64,000 nt of DNA from Nocardioides litoris (GTDB lineage: Bacteria > Actinomycetota > Actinomycetes > Propionibacteriales > Nocardioidaceae), in assembly GCF_006346315.1 (NCBI RefSeq), contig NZ_VDMR01000010.1, positions 62,001-126,000 on the forward strand, given 5' to 3'. The position numbers were made by a program, and so were the translations under genes. This document shows positions 55,051 through 62,672 of this stretch, in pieces. A model generated the notes under the pieces. The model worked only from the letters and a program-made list of their open reading frames with translations. It was not told the origin of the DNA and made no database searches. The first letter of the stretch is position 1. Each line of letters starts with the position of its first letter.

Positions 55051-56877
55051 CTAGCGGCGACGGTCGAGGAAGCGGCGGAGGCCGGGCAGGTCGTCGGTGT
55101 TGACGTGGTCGACGCCGGCGGCGAGGAGCTCGGACCACACGGCGTCGCGGGCCGGGCCGGGGGTGTCGGGCGTGGCCCAGAAGCGGACCCGCTGGCCCCG
55201 GGCGTGCGCGGTGTCGACGTACGCACGGAGGCGGGCGCGCTCGGCCGCGGGCATCGTGCCGTCGCCGAGCCAGGAGAAGAGCTTGGTCCAGTTCTCGCTC
55301 ACCAGCGGAGCGACGGCCGCGGGCAGCGGGCCGCCGAGGTCGGTCGAGCGGGCGTCGTACCCGGCGCGGCGGTCGGCCTGGGCGGCCATCGCGGGCAGGT
55401 CGCGGTTGCCGCTGATGACCGCGGTGACCGCGCCCGGGGTCGTCGTCGAGGGGGTGGAGCGGGTGAGGAGCCCGGGGTGGTTGCGCAGAGCCCGGTCGAC
55501 GGCGCGCCACGTGGCCGACGCCTCCGACTTCACGTCGATGAGCAGCTGCAGCGGTCGGTCGCTGCCGGGGAGGACCGAGCCGCGGTTCATCGCCACCCGG
55601 GCCGAGAGCGGGGAGAGGTAGAGGCGCTCGAGGGTGCGGCCGGGCTGCACGTCCTCGAGGTCGTGGGCCACGAGCAGCTCGCCGTCGACCAGCCACACGT
55701 CGGCCTCGACGCTGGTAAAGCCCTGGTCGAGGGCGTCGAGCAGCGGCCGGTCGTGCTCGTAGTCGTTGTGGGCGTGCGCCTGGGCGAGCGGGCGGGCCTG
55801 GCGCGGCACCCGCACCGGCGCCGGCAGCCGGCGGTGCTCCTGGCGCAGCACGGTGCGCAGCCGGTCGGGGTGGTCGGTGATGAGCCCGTCGACGCCGAGG
55901 CGCACCAGCCGGCGCATCGTCTCCGGGTCGTCGACGGTCCACGGGACGACCTCGAGGCCCGCGCGGTGGGCGTCGCGGACCATCCGCCGGTCGACGTACG
56001 GCGTGTAGTCGGCGTCGCCCACGGCACCGTCCTGCGGGAAGCCGTGCACGGGCGAGATGGCCTCGACGCCCAGCTCGGTCGCCATCGCGACCAGGTCGCC
56101 CCCGAAGTCGTCGGCGTCGAGCCCGCCCAGCCACGGCGAGGCGCCGGGCCGGCCGACCTGGAGGAAGTCGTGGTTGGTCAGGGCGATGGTGGGCAGCTGG
56201 GGGAAGACCTGCTGCATGCGCCGCAGGACGCCCCAGTCGAAGGACTGGATCGTCACCTGGTCGGCGATGCCGGCCTCGCGGACCTCCTCGGCGACGACCT
56301 GCACGAACTGCTCCCGCGGCGCGGTCTCGCTCGGCGCCCCGGCCTCGACCTTGGGCTCCACGTTGAGGTCGACGTCGTCGGCGTCGTAGGCCTGCACCAG
56401 GTCGAGGACCTCGCTCAGCAGGGTCATCCGCGATCCCGGCACCGTCTGCTGCTGCGGGTAGCCCGGCTTCTGCACGCTGCCGCAGTCGAGGGTGCGCAGC
56501 TGGGCGAGGGAGAGCGTGTTGACGTAGCGACCGACGTAGGGGAACTCGGGGTCGCCGGGCTCCGCCGGTGCGGTGTCGCGGCAGACCTGCGGGTTGGTGC
56601 GCCGGTCGTGGGTGACCACGGCCTGGCCGTCCTCGGTGACCTGCACGTCGAGCTCGAGCGTGCTGACGCCGAGCTCGAGCGCCCGGGTGAACCCGGCCAG
56701 CGAGCTCTCCGTGGTCAGGCCGAGCCCGCCGCGGTGGGCCTGGACGTCGAAGGCCCGCGGGTGGTGGCGGGGACGGTCGGGCGGCGGGGCGGCTGTGGCC
56801 GCTGTGGCCGCGACGAGCGGGAGGGCAGGGGCGAGGAGGGAGAGCGCGACGAGGCCGCGCAGGTTCCGAGAGACCAT
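55051..56877 (-). CDS. secreted two-domain phosphodiesterase (GDPD plus PI-PLC-like)
   Basis: 608 residues with a signal peptide (1-29). Domain 1 (about 40-365) is glycerophosphodiester phosphodiesterase: AHRGGLGLTTESSLAGFTRA, LELDVQVTEDGQAVVTHDR, LNVEPKVE, VTIQSFDW and GLITDHPD. Domain 2 (about 385-605) starts AHAHNDYEHDRPLLDALDQG, TSVEADVWLVDGELLVAHDL and resembles the Calx/PI-PLC-like domain often found as a stand-alone protein. Both use a TIM barrel with paired His. Fusion gives one extracellular enzyme with two active-site barrels; the substrate is probably phospholipid head groups. Confidence 0.88.
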   Translation of the reverse strand: MVSRNLRGLVALSLLAPALPLVAATAATAAPPPDRPRHHPRAFDVQAHRGGLGLTTESSLAGFTRALELGVSTLELDVQVTEDGQAVVTHDRRTNPQVCRDTAPAEPGDPEFPYVGRYVNTLSLAQLRTLDCGSVQKPGYPQQQTVPGSRMTLLSEVLDLVQAYDADDVDLNVEPKVEAGAPSETAPREQFVQVVAEEVREAGIADQVTIQSFDWGVLRRMQQVFPQLPTIALTNHDFLQVGRPGASPWLGGLDADDFGGDLVAMATELGVEAISPVHGFPQDGAVGDADYTPYVDRRMVRDAHRAGLEVVPWTVDDPETMRRLVRLGVDGLITDHPDRLRTVLRQEHRRLPAPVRVPRQARPLAQAHAHNDYEHDRPLLDALDQGFTSVEADVWLVDGELLVAHDLEDVQPGRTLERLYLSPLSARVAMNRGSVLPGSDRPLQLLIDVKSEASATWRAVDRALRNHPGLLTRSTPSTTTPGAVTAVISGNRDLPAMAAQADRRAGYDARSTDLGGPLPAAVAPLVSENWTKLFSWLGDGTMPAAERARLRAYVDTAHARGQRVRFWATPDTPGPARDAVWSELLAAGVDHVNTDDLPGLRRFLDRRR

Positions 56878-57027
56878 GACGCCAGCCCAGCGGGCCGAGA
56901 CGACCAGCGGGCGACCTCCGGCGTACGCGCGGACGAACGGCCCGGTCCACAGTTTTGACGATGCGCCGGCTGGCGGCCGTGGGTGACGCTGACCGCGCAC
57001 CAGGGTGGTGCCGGAGGGGCAGGAACG

Positions 57028-57555
57028 ATGCGCGGACGACGGTGGGCCGGCTCGGCCGCCCTGGTCGTGTGCGCCGGGTACGCCGCTGGAGCGGTCGCGG
57101 TAGCCGCGGCTCCCGCTCCGAGCACCCTGGCCGCCTTCAGCGACTCGGCCTCGGTGTCGATGTCCTCCGGGGCCGGCACCTGGCTCGAGCAGCCCCCCGA
57201 GGCGTGTGGCGACCTAGCGCGCTACGCCGAGGTCGTGCGCGGCACCGAGGGCCACGACGTCATCGTCAACCTGACCGCCCGACCCAAGATCGTCATGGGC
57301 CTCGGCGGCAACGACGTCATCACGGGCGGCCGCGGTGGCGACTGCCTCGTCGGCGGCACCGGCCACGACGTGCTGCACGGCGGCCTGGGCGCCGACATCC
57401 TCATCGGCGGCACCGGCCACGACCTGCTCAACGGCGGGTTCGGCTTCGACCGGCTCGACGGCGGCGAGGGCGTCGACACCTGCGTCGCCGGCCCCGGCCG
57501 GGACGCGGCCGAGATCACCGGCTGCGAGGTCGGCCAGGTGGGCTCCGGTCGCTGA
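57028..57555 (+). CDS. RTX calcium-binding repeat protein with SipW-type signal
   Basis: 175 residues. The N-terminal segment (about 6-28) is hydrophobic, and STLAAFSDSASVSMSSGAGT follows, the alternate signal-peptide junction of TasA/camelysin-like proteins. The middle and C-terminus hold about five GGxGxDxLx nonapeptides (GGRGGDCLVGGTGHDVLHGG, GADILIGGTGHDLLNGG), which bind calcium, then two Cys (TCV, GCEV). ATG 57028 has GGAGGGGCAGG upstream. It lies 157 bases from the convergent sipW gene and is a probable substrate of it. Confidence 0.75.
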   Translation: MRGRRWAGSAALVVCAGYAAGAVAVAAAPAPSTLAAFSDSASVSMSSGAGTWLEQPPEACGDLARYAEVVRGTEGHDVIVNLTARPKIVMGLGGNDVITGGRGGDCLVGGTGHDVLHGGLGADILIGGTGHDLLNGGFGFDRLDGGEGVDTCVAGPGRDAAEITGCEVGQVGSGR

Positions 57556-57593
57556 GGCGACCGACCCGCGGCTCCATCCCTCCACAGACCACC

Positions 57594-57623
57594 ACGACCC
57601 CGGCTGGGACGAGCCGGGGTCGT
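57594..57623. terminator. terminator hairpin downstream of the RTX gene, first of two
   Basis: A 12-bp perfect stem ACGACCCCGGCT/AGCCGGGGTCGT with loop GGGACG, 39 bases after the stop. No T-run. A near copy follows within 40 bases. Confidence 0.75.
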
Positions 57624-57658
57624 CGTGCGTGCTCGCGACGTCTGAGCTGCCCAAGACA

Positions 57659-57696
57659 CCACGACCCCCCGGCTGGGACGAACCGGGGGGTCGTGG
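57659..57696. terminator. terminator hairpin between RTX and sipW, second of two
   Basis: A perfect 14-bp stem CCACGACCCCCCGG/CCGGGGGGTCGTGG, with loop CTGGGACGAA, 16 bases from the end of the convergent sipW gene. Its arms and loop are close to the first hairpin, suggesting tandem duplication. Confidence 0.75.
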
Positions 57697-57711
57697 CGTG
57701 GGGCCGCCCCG

Positions 57712-58566
57712 CTAGACAGGGATGGGGGCGGGGCTGGTGGGGGTGGGGGCCTCCTCGACCGGCAGGTCGAGCGTGGTCCCGGCCGGGACGACGTGCGTCG
57801 ACCGGACGTCGACGAGGCCGAGGTGGATGAGGGCGCGGTCGAGCTCGTCGGTCCCCCGAGGACCGGCAGCGAGCAGCAGGACGTGGCCGTCCGGGCCGCT
57901 CTCGACGACGACGCCGCCGAGGTCGACGGCGAGCATCGCGACGTCGGCGCCCGGCTCGAGGCGGACCAGGAGCAGCGGACGGTCCAGGGTGACAGTCCCC
58001 GCGCCCTTGCCCTCCCGCTCCTCGCGCCGCTCACGCAGGCCGCCGCTGATCTGGGAGAACGCGAACCAGCCCAGCACGATGGTCCCGACGAGCCAGACGC
58101 CGCCGCGGCCGTGCAGGCCGTCGCGGATGGCGCCGAGGTAGGGCACGTGGAACCACACCTCACCCCGGATCCGGTCACCCAGGACCGGGTCGTCCTCCAC
58201 GTCGTTGGCGTCGCCCTGGAGGACGTAGAGGGTCTGGCCGTCCTCGGCGGTCGTGATCTCCTTGAGCCGATGGGTGACGAAGGTCTGCTCGCCCTCCCCG
58301 ACCTGGTAGGTCAGCACGTCGCCGACCTCGACCGTGCGCGGGTCGACCGGGCGCACCATCGCCACCGAACCGACCGGGATGGTCGGCGTCATGCTGCCGG
58401 TGAGCACGGTCATGGCCTGGCCGTGCACGACGCGCGGGAGCAGCGCGACCACGACGACCGCGCCCGCGACCACCAGGGCCGCGGCCAGCGCCAGCAGGGT
58501 GCCGGCGAGCTTGACGACCCCGCGCGGCGTCGGGCGCTGGGGGCGGGGGAGGCGGAGCAGGGGCAT
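57712..58566 (-). CDS. sipW: SipW-type (ER-type) signal peptidase I with C-terminal extension
   Basis: 284 residues. Membrane segment 1 (about 17-43) is followed by Ser58 (VLTGSMTPTI), His99 (FVTHRLKEI, in place of Lys) and Asp119 (LQGDANDVEDD): the Ser-His-Asp arrangement of ER-type signal peptidases such as Bacillus SipW. Membrane segment 2 (about 155-174) is followed by a charged stretch (RERREEREGKG) and a further 100-residue cytosolic domain not found in short SipW proteins. It lies between two genes whose products carry matching alternate signal peptides. Confidence 0.9.
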   Translation of the reverse strand: MPLLRLPRPQRPTPRGVVKLAGTLLALAAALVVAGAVVVVALLPRVVHGQAMTVLTGSMTPTIPVGSVAMVRPVDPRTVEVGDVLTYQVGEGEQTFVTHRLKEITTAEDGQTLYVLQGDANDVEDDPVLGDRIRGEVWFHVPYLGAIRDGLHGRGGVWLVGTIVLGWFAFSQISGGLRERREEREGKGAGTVTLDRPLLLVRLEPGADVAMLAVDLGGVVVESGPDGHVLLLAAGPRGTDELDRALIHLGLVDVRSTHVVPAGTTLDLPVEEAPTPTSPAPIPV

Positions 58567-58599
58567 GGCGGTCTCGCTTCTCGATGACGGGTACGACGA

Positions 58600-58635
58600 A
58601 AGCGCCCGGGTCGTCGTTGAACGACCCGGGCGCTT
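58600..58635 (-). terminator. hairpin between TasA-like gene and sipW
   Basis: A perfect 15-bp stem AAGCGCCCGGGTCGT/ACGACCCGGGCGCTT with a 6-base loop, within the short gap between the two minus-strand genes; on that strand a short CTTTCG tract follows. It probably attenuates read-through so that sipW is made at lower level than the structural protein upstream. Confidence 0.7.
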
Positions 58636-58642
58636 CGGCGAC

Positions 58643-59275
58643 TCAGAACTTCTGGTCGAGCGTGAAGTCGAGGTTGTAGGCCGCGGAGTCTCCCTGGGAG
58701 GCGTTGGTCGCGCTCTTCGGGAGGAGGATCTCGGTCATCACGCACATCTTCTCGCCGGGCGCGAGGTCCCCGAGCACCGCCTGCGGCTTGGCGTCGAGCT
58801 TGAACCACTCGCTCTTGGCGGTCGGCTTGGCCGTCTCGCACGGGTCGGCGGCCTTGGTGGGCGCGCCCGAGTAGAAGCGGAGCTCGGCCTCCTTGAGGAA
58901 CTCGCCCGGGTTGCCGACCAGGGTCGCGCAGTCGTTGTCCACGACCACCTCGGAGTTGCCGCTGCAGCCGTCCTCGGTGCCCACGAGGTCCGCCAGTGCG
59001 ACCGACAGGCCGGCCTTGGGGATGGTGTCGCCCTGACGGCTCGAGACGACGAACTGCTTCGAGTTGAGCACGCCGGGCGCCAGCGTGAACTTGCTGACGG
59101 GAGCGACGGCGCCCGGCTTGCCGTCCGCCTCGAGCTTCAGGACGAGCTCGTCCGCGCCGATCTGGTTGCCGTCGATGCTGTTGAAGTCCGACCAGGCGGC
59201 GAACGTGCCGCCACCGGCGGCGAGAGCGACGACGGCGACGCCGGCGAGAGCGCCGCGCGTGAGCTTCTTGTTCAT
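58643..59275 (-). CDS. TasA/camelysin-like SipW-dependent secreted protein
   Basis: 210 residues. Signal peptide MNKKLTRGALAGVAVVALAA is followed by GGGTFAAWSDFNSIDGNQIG, the diagnostic junction of SipW-processed proteins (TasA, CalY). The mature beta-rich domain contains VLKLEADG, APGVLNSKQFVVSS, four Cys (ACGCSG-type: DGCSGN, NDCATL, DPCETA, KMCVMT) and a C-terminal LDFTLDQ. It may form fibres or be a surface protein. ATG 59275 has AGGGGACTCAC upstream. It precedes sipW in the same direction. Confidence 0.85.
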   Translation of the reverse strand: MNKKLTRGALAGVAVVALAAGGGTFAAWSDFNSIDGNQIGADELVLKLEADGKPGAVAPVSKFTLAPGVLNSKQFVVSSRQGDTIPKAGLSVALADLVGTEDGCSGNSEVVVDNDCATLVGNPGEFLKEAELRFYSGAPTKAADPCETAKPTAKSEWFKLDAKPQAVLGDLAPGEKMCVMTEILLPKSATNASQGDSAAYNLDFTLDQKF

Positions 59276-59565
59276 GTGAGTCCCCTTCACTGTCCCCATG
59301 TCCCTGGGGTCCTGATGTCGCTCAACCGGGCGGTTGTGCGGTCGAGGAGGACTCTCGTCCGCGGCCGGGGGCGCCGGCATCGTCAGGATCGTGGGGCTCG
59401 CGAGGGGCCCGCCTCCACAGTTGTGAGGAGGCACGAGGGGTGAGACAGGTCCCCCGGAGGGGTGACGGTGAGACGCGCTCCTAGGAGGAACGTGAGGTCC
59501 TGCAGACACCTGCGCGTCCGGGCGCGCCCCACCTGCCCCGACCGGGGCCGAGCAAGGAGCACATC
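59276..59565. other. divergent intergenic region upstream of the TasA-like gene
   Basis: About 290 bases with no ORF. It carries an inverted repeat GCCTCC/GGAGGC around 59409-59430 (GCCTCCACAGTTGTGAGGAGGC), and the ribosome site AAGGAG for the next gene (59554-59559). TTGAGC-like and other weak promoter elements occur, but none is compelling. Confidence 0.4.
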
Positions 59566-59808
59566 ATGGGATACGGAGCAGGAGCCTTCCTCCTCGTCGT
59601 CGGCCTCGTCCTGGCCCTGGCGGTCACCGAGGAGGTCCAGGGCGTCGACCTCACGATGGTCGGCTGGATCATGGCCGCCGTCGGTGCGCTCGTCATCGTG
59701 CTGACCGCCATCACCTGGAACAGCGGCCGCCGCCAGCGCAACGTCCAGACCGTGACCCACCCCGACGGCTCGCAGACCGTCCGCGAGAACCGCAGCCAGG
59801 GCCTCTGA
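59566..59808 (+). CDS. small two-span membrane protein, DUF6458-like
   Basis: 80 residues: segments GYGAGAFLLVVGLVLALAVT (1-20) and VGWIMAAVGALVIVLTAITW (32-51), then a polar tail (RRQRNVQTVTHPDGSQTVRE). The DLTMVGWIM junction is typical of an uncharacterised actinobacterial family (DUF6458, tentative). AAGGAG lies seven bases upstream. Function unknown. Confidence 0.7.
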   Translation: MGYGAGAFLLVVGLVLALAVTEEVQGVDLTMVGWIMAAVGALVIVLTAITWNSGRRQRNVQTVTHPDGSQTVRENRSQGL

Positions 59809-59840
59809 CGACCCGCTGACGCCTCCGCCCGCCGGCCGCC

Positions 59841-61292
59841 TCAGGGGGGCGGCGGCGCCGGGCGTCGTACGGCGAGGGCCACGACCACCGCGACGGCGGA
59901 GATCACCCCGCCGAAGAGGAACGCCGCGTGGACGCCGTCGGCGGTCGCCTGCACCAGCGACTGGCCGTCGTCGGTCCCGCTGACCTGCACCCGCGTCATC
60001 ACGGTGACGAACAGCGCGGTCCCGGCCGCGCCGGCGACCTGCTGGAGCGTGGAGACGGTCGCGCTGCCGTGGGAGTACAGGTGCTGGGGCAGCGACCCGA
60101 GCGCCGAGGTGAGCAGCGGCGTGAACATGAGGGCCAGCCCGATGCTCAGCAGCACGTGCACGGCCACGACCGAGCCGCGGCCGGTCTCGGTGCCGAACGT
60201 GGTCATCAGCCACAGCGCCGCCGAGGCGATCGCGGCGCCGGGCGCGACGAGCGGCCGCGGGCCGACCCGGTCGAAGACGCGGCCGACGACCGGGGCGAGC
60301 AGGCCCATGGTCAGGCCGCCGGGGAGCAGGACGAGGCCGGTCTGCAGCGTCGTCAGTCCCAGCACGTTCTGCAGGTAGATGGGCAGCAGGATGAGGGTCC
60401 CGAACAGCGCCATCATGCTGACCGCCACGAGCAGCACGGCCACGGTGAAGGTGCGGCTGGCGAAGGTGCGCACGTCGAGCAGGGCGCGCTCCCGCAGCGA
60501 GAGCTGCCGCGCGACGAAGGCGACCAGCGCGGCACCGCCGACCACGAGCGGCACCCAGACCGGCACGGGCGTGTGGCCGGTGGCGGCCTCGCCGATCGAG
60601 CTGAGCCCGTAGACCAGACCGCCGAACGCGAGGGCCGAGAGCCCGACCGACGGCGCGTCGAGCGGCACGCGGACCGGCTCGGTGACGTTGCGGACCCAGG
60701 CGGCACCGAGCGCCAGTGACAGCACGGCGATCGGCAGCACGAGGAAGAACATCCAGCGCCAGCTGAGCTGGTCGAGCACGATCCCCGAGATCGTCGGGCC
60801 GACCGCCGGGGCCACGGAGATGACGATCGAGATCGTGCCCATCATCCGCCCCCGGCGCTCCGGAGCCACGATGGAGAGGATCGTGGTGATGAGCAGCGGC
60901 ATCATCAGCGCGGTGCCGACGGCCTGCACCACGCGGCCTGCGACCAGCACGCCGAACGACGGCGCCAGGCCCGCGACGAGCGTGCCGATCGTGAACGAGG
61001 ACATGGCGGCCAGGAAGACCTGCCGCAGCGTGAACCGCTGCAGCAGCCACCCGGTCACCGGGATGACCACCGCCATCGTGAGCAGGAACGCCGTGGTCAG
61101 CCACTGCGCGGTCGTGGTCGCGACGTCGAACTCCGTCATCAGGGCCGGCAGCGCGACACCCATGATCGTCTCGTTGAGGATGACCACGAACGCCGAGCCG
61201 ACGAGCAGCGCGACGAGCGGGCCGACCCGGACGCCCGGGGGCAGGGTCGGGGCCTTCAGGTCGTGGTCGTCGGGGGCAGCGGTGGCGGTCAC
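59841..61292 (-). CDS. MFS drug exporter, DHA2 (EmrB/QacA) family
   Basis: 483 residues, about 14 hydrophobic segments. Motifs: LNETIMGVALPALMTEFDVA, QWLTTAFLLTMAVVIPVTGW (motif A region), GRVVQAVGTALMMPLLITTI, and APAVGPTISGIVLDQLSWRW (motif C). It is divergent from a TetR gene with a palindromic operator between them, the usual arrangement of inducible efflux. The GTG start at 61292 is near the end of the intergenic gap. Confidence 0.92.
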   Translation of the reverse strand: MTATAAPDDHDLKAPTLPPGVRVGPLVALLVGSAFVVILNETIMGVALPALMTEFDVATTTAQWLTTAFLLTMAVVIPVTGWLLQRFTLRQVFLAAMSSFTIGTLVAGLAPSFGVLVAGRVVQAVGTALMMPLLITTILSIVAPERRGRMMGTISIVISVAPAVGPTISGIVLDQLSWRWMFFLVLPIAVLSLALGAAWVRNVTEPVRVPLDAPSVGLSALAFGGLVYGLSSIGEAATGHTPVPVWVPLVVGGAALVAFVARQLSLRERALLDVRTFASRTFTVAVLLVAVSMMALFGTLILLPIYLQNVLGLTTLQTGLVLLPGGLTMGLLAPVVGRVFDRVGPRPLVAPGAAIASAALWLMTTFGTETGRGSVVAVHVLLSIGLALMFTPLLTSALGSLPQHLYSHGSATVSTLQQVAGAAGTALFVTVMTRVQVSGTDDGQSLVQATADGVHAAFLFGGVISAVAVVVALAVRRPAPPPP

Positions 61293-61325
61293 GTCTCTCC
61301 TCGGGTGCGTCAGCAGGTGACAGTC

Positions 61326-61340
61326 TGGCAGTCACTGCCA
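61326..61340. promoter_or_regulatory. operator between MFS and TetR genes
   Basis: Perfect palindrome TGGCAGT-C-ACTGCCA. A partially overlapping TGACAGT...GTCA block extends it leftward (from about 61318). Centred in the 88-base divergent gap, so the TetR protein probably represses both genes. Confidence 0.6.
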
Positions 61341-61380
61341 ACACGGCACCACCTGCCGTCATTCCCGGTACCGTGGGGGG

Positions 61381-61968
61381 ATGTCCACGGCCCTGCAGGA
61401 CCGCCGTCGCCACCAGACCGAGCGCGAGATCCGCGATGCCGCCCTCGACCTGTTCGAGGAGCGCGGCGTCGACGGCACCACCGTCGACGACATCGCGCAC
61501 GCGGCCGGCGTCTCGCCCCGCACGGTCTACCGCTACGCCACGACCAAGGAGCGCGCGGCGCTCATCCCCGACGCCGAGGCCGAGGCCCGGTTCGAGGCGG
61601 CGCTGGCGGCCCTCGACCCGGCGGCGCCGCTCGTGCCGCAGGTCGAGGGCCTGTGGCGCGACGCCCTCGCCGTCTTCGGTGACGGGCGGAGCGCGACGGG
61701 CCGCGCCGTGCTGCGGCTGTGGCGGCTCGTCCCGCGCGAGCCGGGACTGCTGCTCGCCGCCATCGCCGTCGACGAGGAGCGGCTGGCCCGGGCCCAGCGC
61801 GTGCTCGTCGACGACCTCGGCCTCGATGCGCTGACCGCCCGCGTCGCGCTCGAGAGCACGGCCGTCGTCGTCCGCGTCGCCCTCGACCACTGGGCCGCCG
61901 GCCCCCGTCGCGCGAGCCTCGTGACGGCGTACGACGAGGCGTGCGCGGCGCTGCACGGCCAGCGCTGA
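61381..61968 (+). CDS. TetR-family regulator of the divergent exporter
   Basis: 195 residues. The N-terminal helix-turn-helix is TEREIRDAALDLFEERGVDG, TTVDDIAHAAGVSPRTVYRY (residues about 14-52). The C-terminal half is a typical ligand-binding bundle. ATG 61381 lies a few bases after TACCGT, a possible -10. It is divergent from the MFS gene. Confidence 0.92.
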   Translation: MSTALQDRRRHQTEREIRDAALDLFEERGVDGTTVDDIAHAAGVSPRTVYRYATTKERAALIPDAEAEARFEAALAALDPAAPLVPQVEGLWRDALAVFGDGRSATGRAVLRLWRLVPREPGLLLAAIAVDEERLARAQRVLVDDLGLDALTARVALESTAVVVRVALDHWAAGPRRASLVTAYDEACAALHGQR

Positions 61969-61971
61969 GCG

Positions 61972-62007
61972 GTCCGGCGCGTCCGGCGCGCCCGGCGCGT
62001 CCGGCGC
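61972..62007. repeat. 9-bp tandem repeat, four units
   Basis: GTCCGGCGC, GTCCGGCGC, GCCCGGCGC and GTCCGGCGC fill nearly the whole gap between two convergent TetR genes. Confidence 0.85.
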
Positions 62008-62008
62008 T

Positions 62009-62593
62009 TCAGGGGGTCAGCAACCCGCGCAGGGTCGCGGTCATGGCGTCGCGGGCACCGGCGACGTCGAGCCCGAGGTCGTCGCGCCAGGTCGTCCAGC
62101 ACGGGTAGGCGGACGCGGCGACCACCGCCTGCAGGCGGCCGGTCGCCGCGCCCTCGAGCTCGGCGGCGAACACGACCTGGGCCTCGACGACGATGGAGCC
62201 GACGAAGCGCGCCCGCGACTCGCGCAGCGCCGGGCTGAACGGCTCGCGGAGCGCCGCGGCGACGGCGTACGGCGCGAGGTCCTCCAGCTCCTCGGCCCGC
62301 TGGGCGCACCAGCGCCCGAGGCGCTGGTCGAGGGGGCCGTCGCCCGTCAGCGGCTGGTGCCCGGTGAGATAGCCGTGCCACAGCTCGCGGGCGGCGGCGT
62401 CGTGCAGGGCCTCGAGGTCGGGGAAGTGGGCCCACAGGCTGCGGACCGACACGCCGGCCGCCTCGGCGACCCGGGCCCCGGTGACCCGCAGCTCGCGGTC
62501 GGCCACGAGCCGGAGGAACGCCTCGATGCAGGCCGCACGGGTGCGCTGCCCCCGCAGCACGCGACCGTCGGTGGCCTGCTCCGGCTCGTCCAT
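62009..62593 (-). CDS. TetR-family regulator next to the polyester hydrolase
   Basis: 194 residues. Helix-turn-helix: RTRAACIEAFLRLVADREL, VTGARVAEAAGVSVRSLWAH (residues about 18-58). The C-terminal domain (YAVAAALREPFSPALRESR, and a Trp-rich end) is of the kind that binds small ligands. It lies 79 bases downstream of the hydrolase in the same direction, so it may be cotranscribed and control that gene. Confidence 0.9.
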   Translation of the reverse strand: MDEPEQATDGRVLRGQRTRAACIEAFLRLVADRELRVTGARVAEAAGVSVRSLWAHFPDLEALHDAAARELWHGYLTGHQPLTGDGPLDQRLGRWCAQRAEELEDLAPYAVAAALREPFSPALRESRARFVGSIVVEAQVVFAAELEGAATGRLQAVVAASAYPCWTTWRDDLGLDVAGARDAMTATLRGLLTP

Positions 62594-62672
62594 GCCCGGA
62601 CGGTACGCCGCCGGCACGCGGCGCGCCGTCCGGGCCGGGAAGACCGGGCGGAAGACCGGGTCGACGGGCTGC

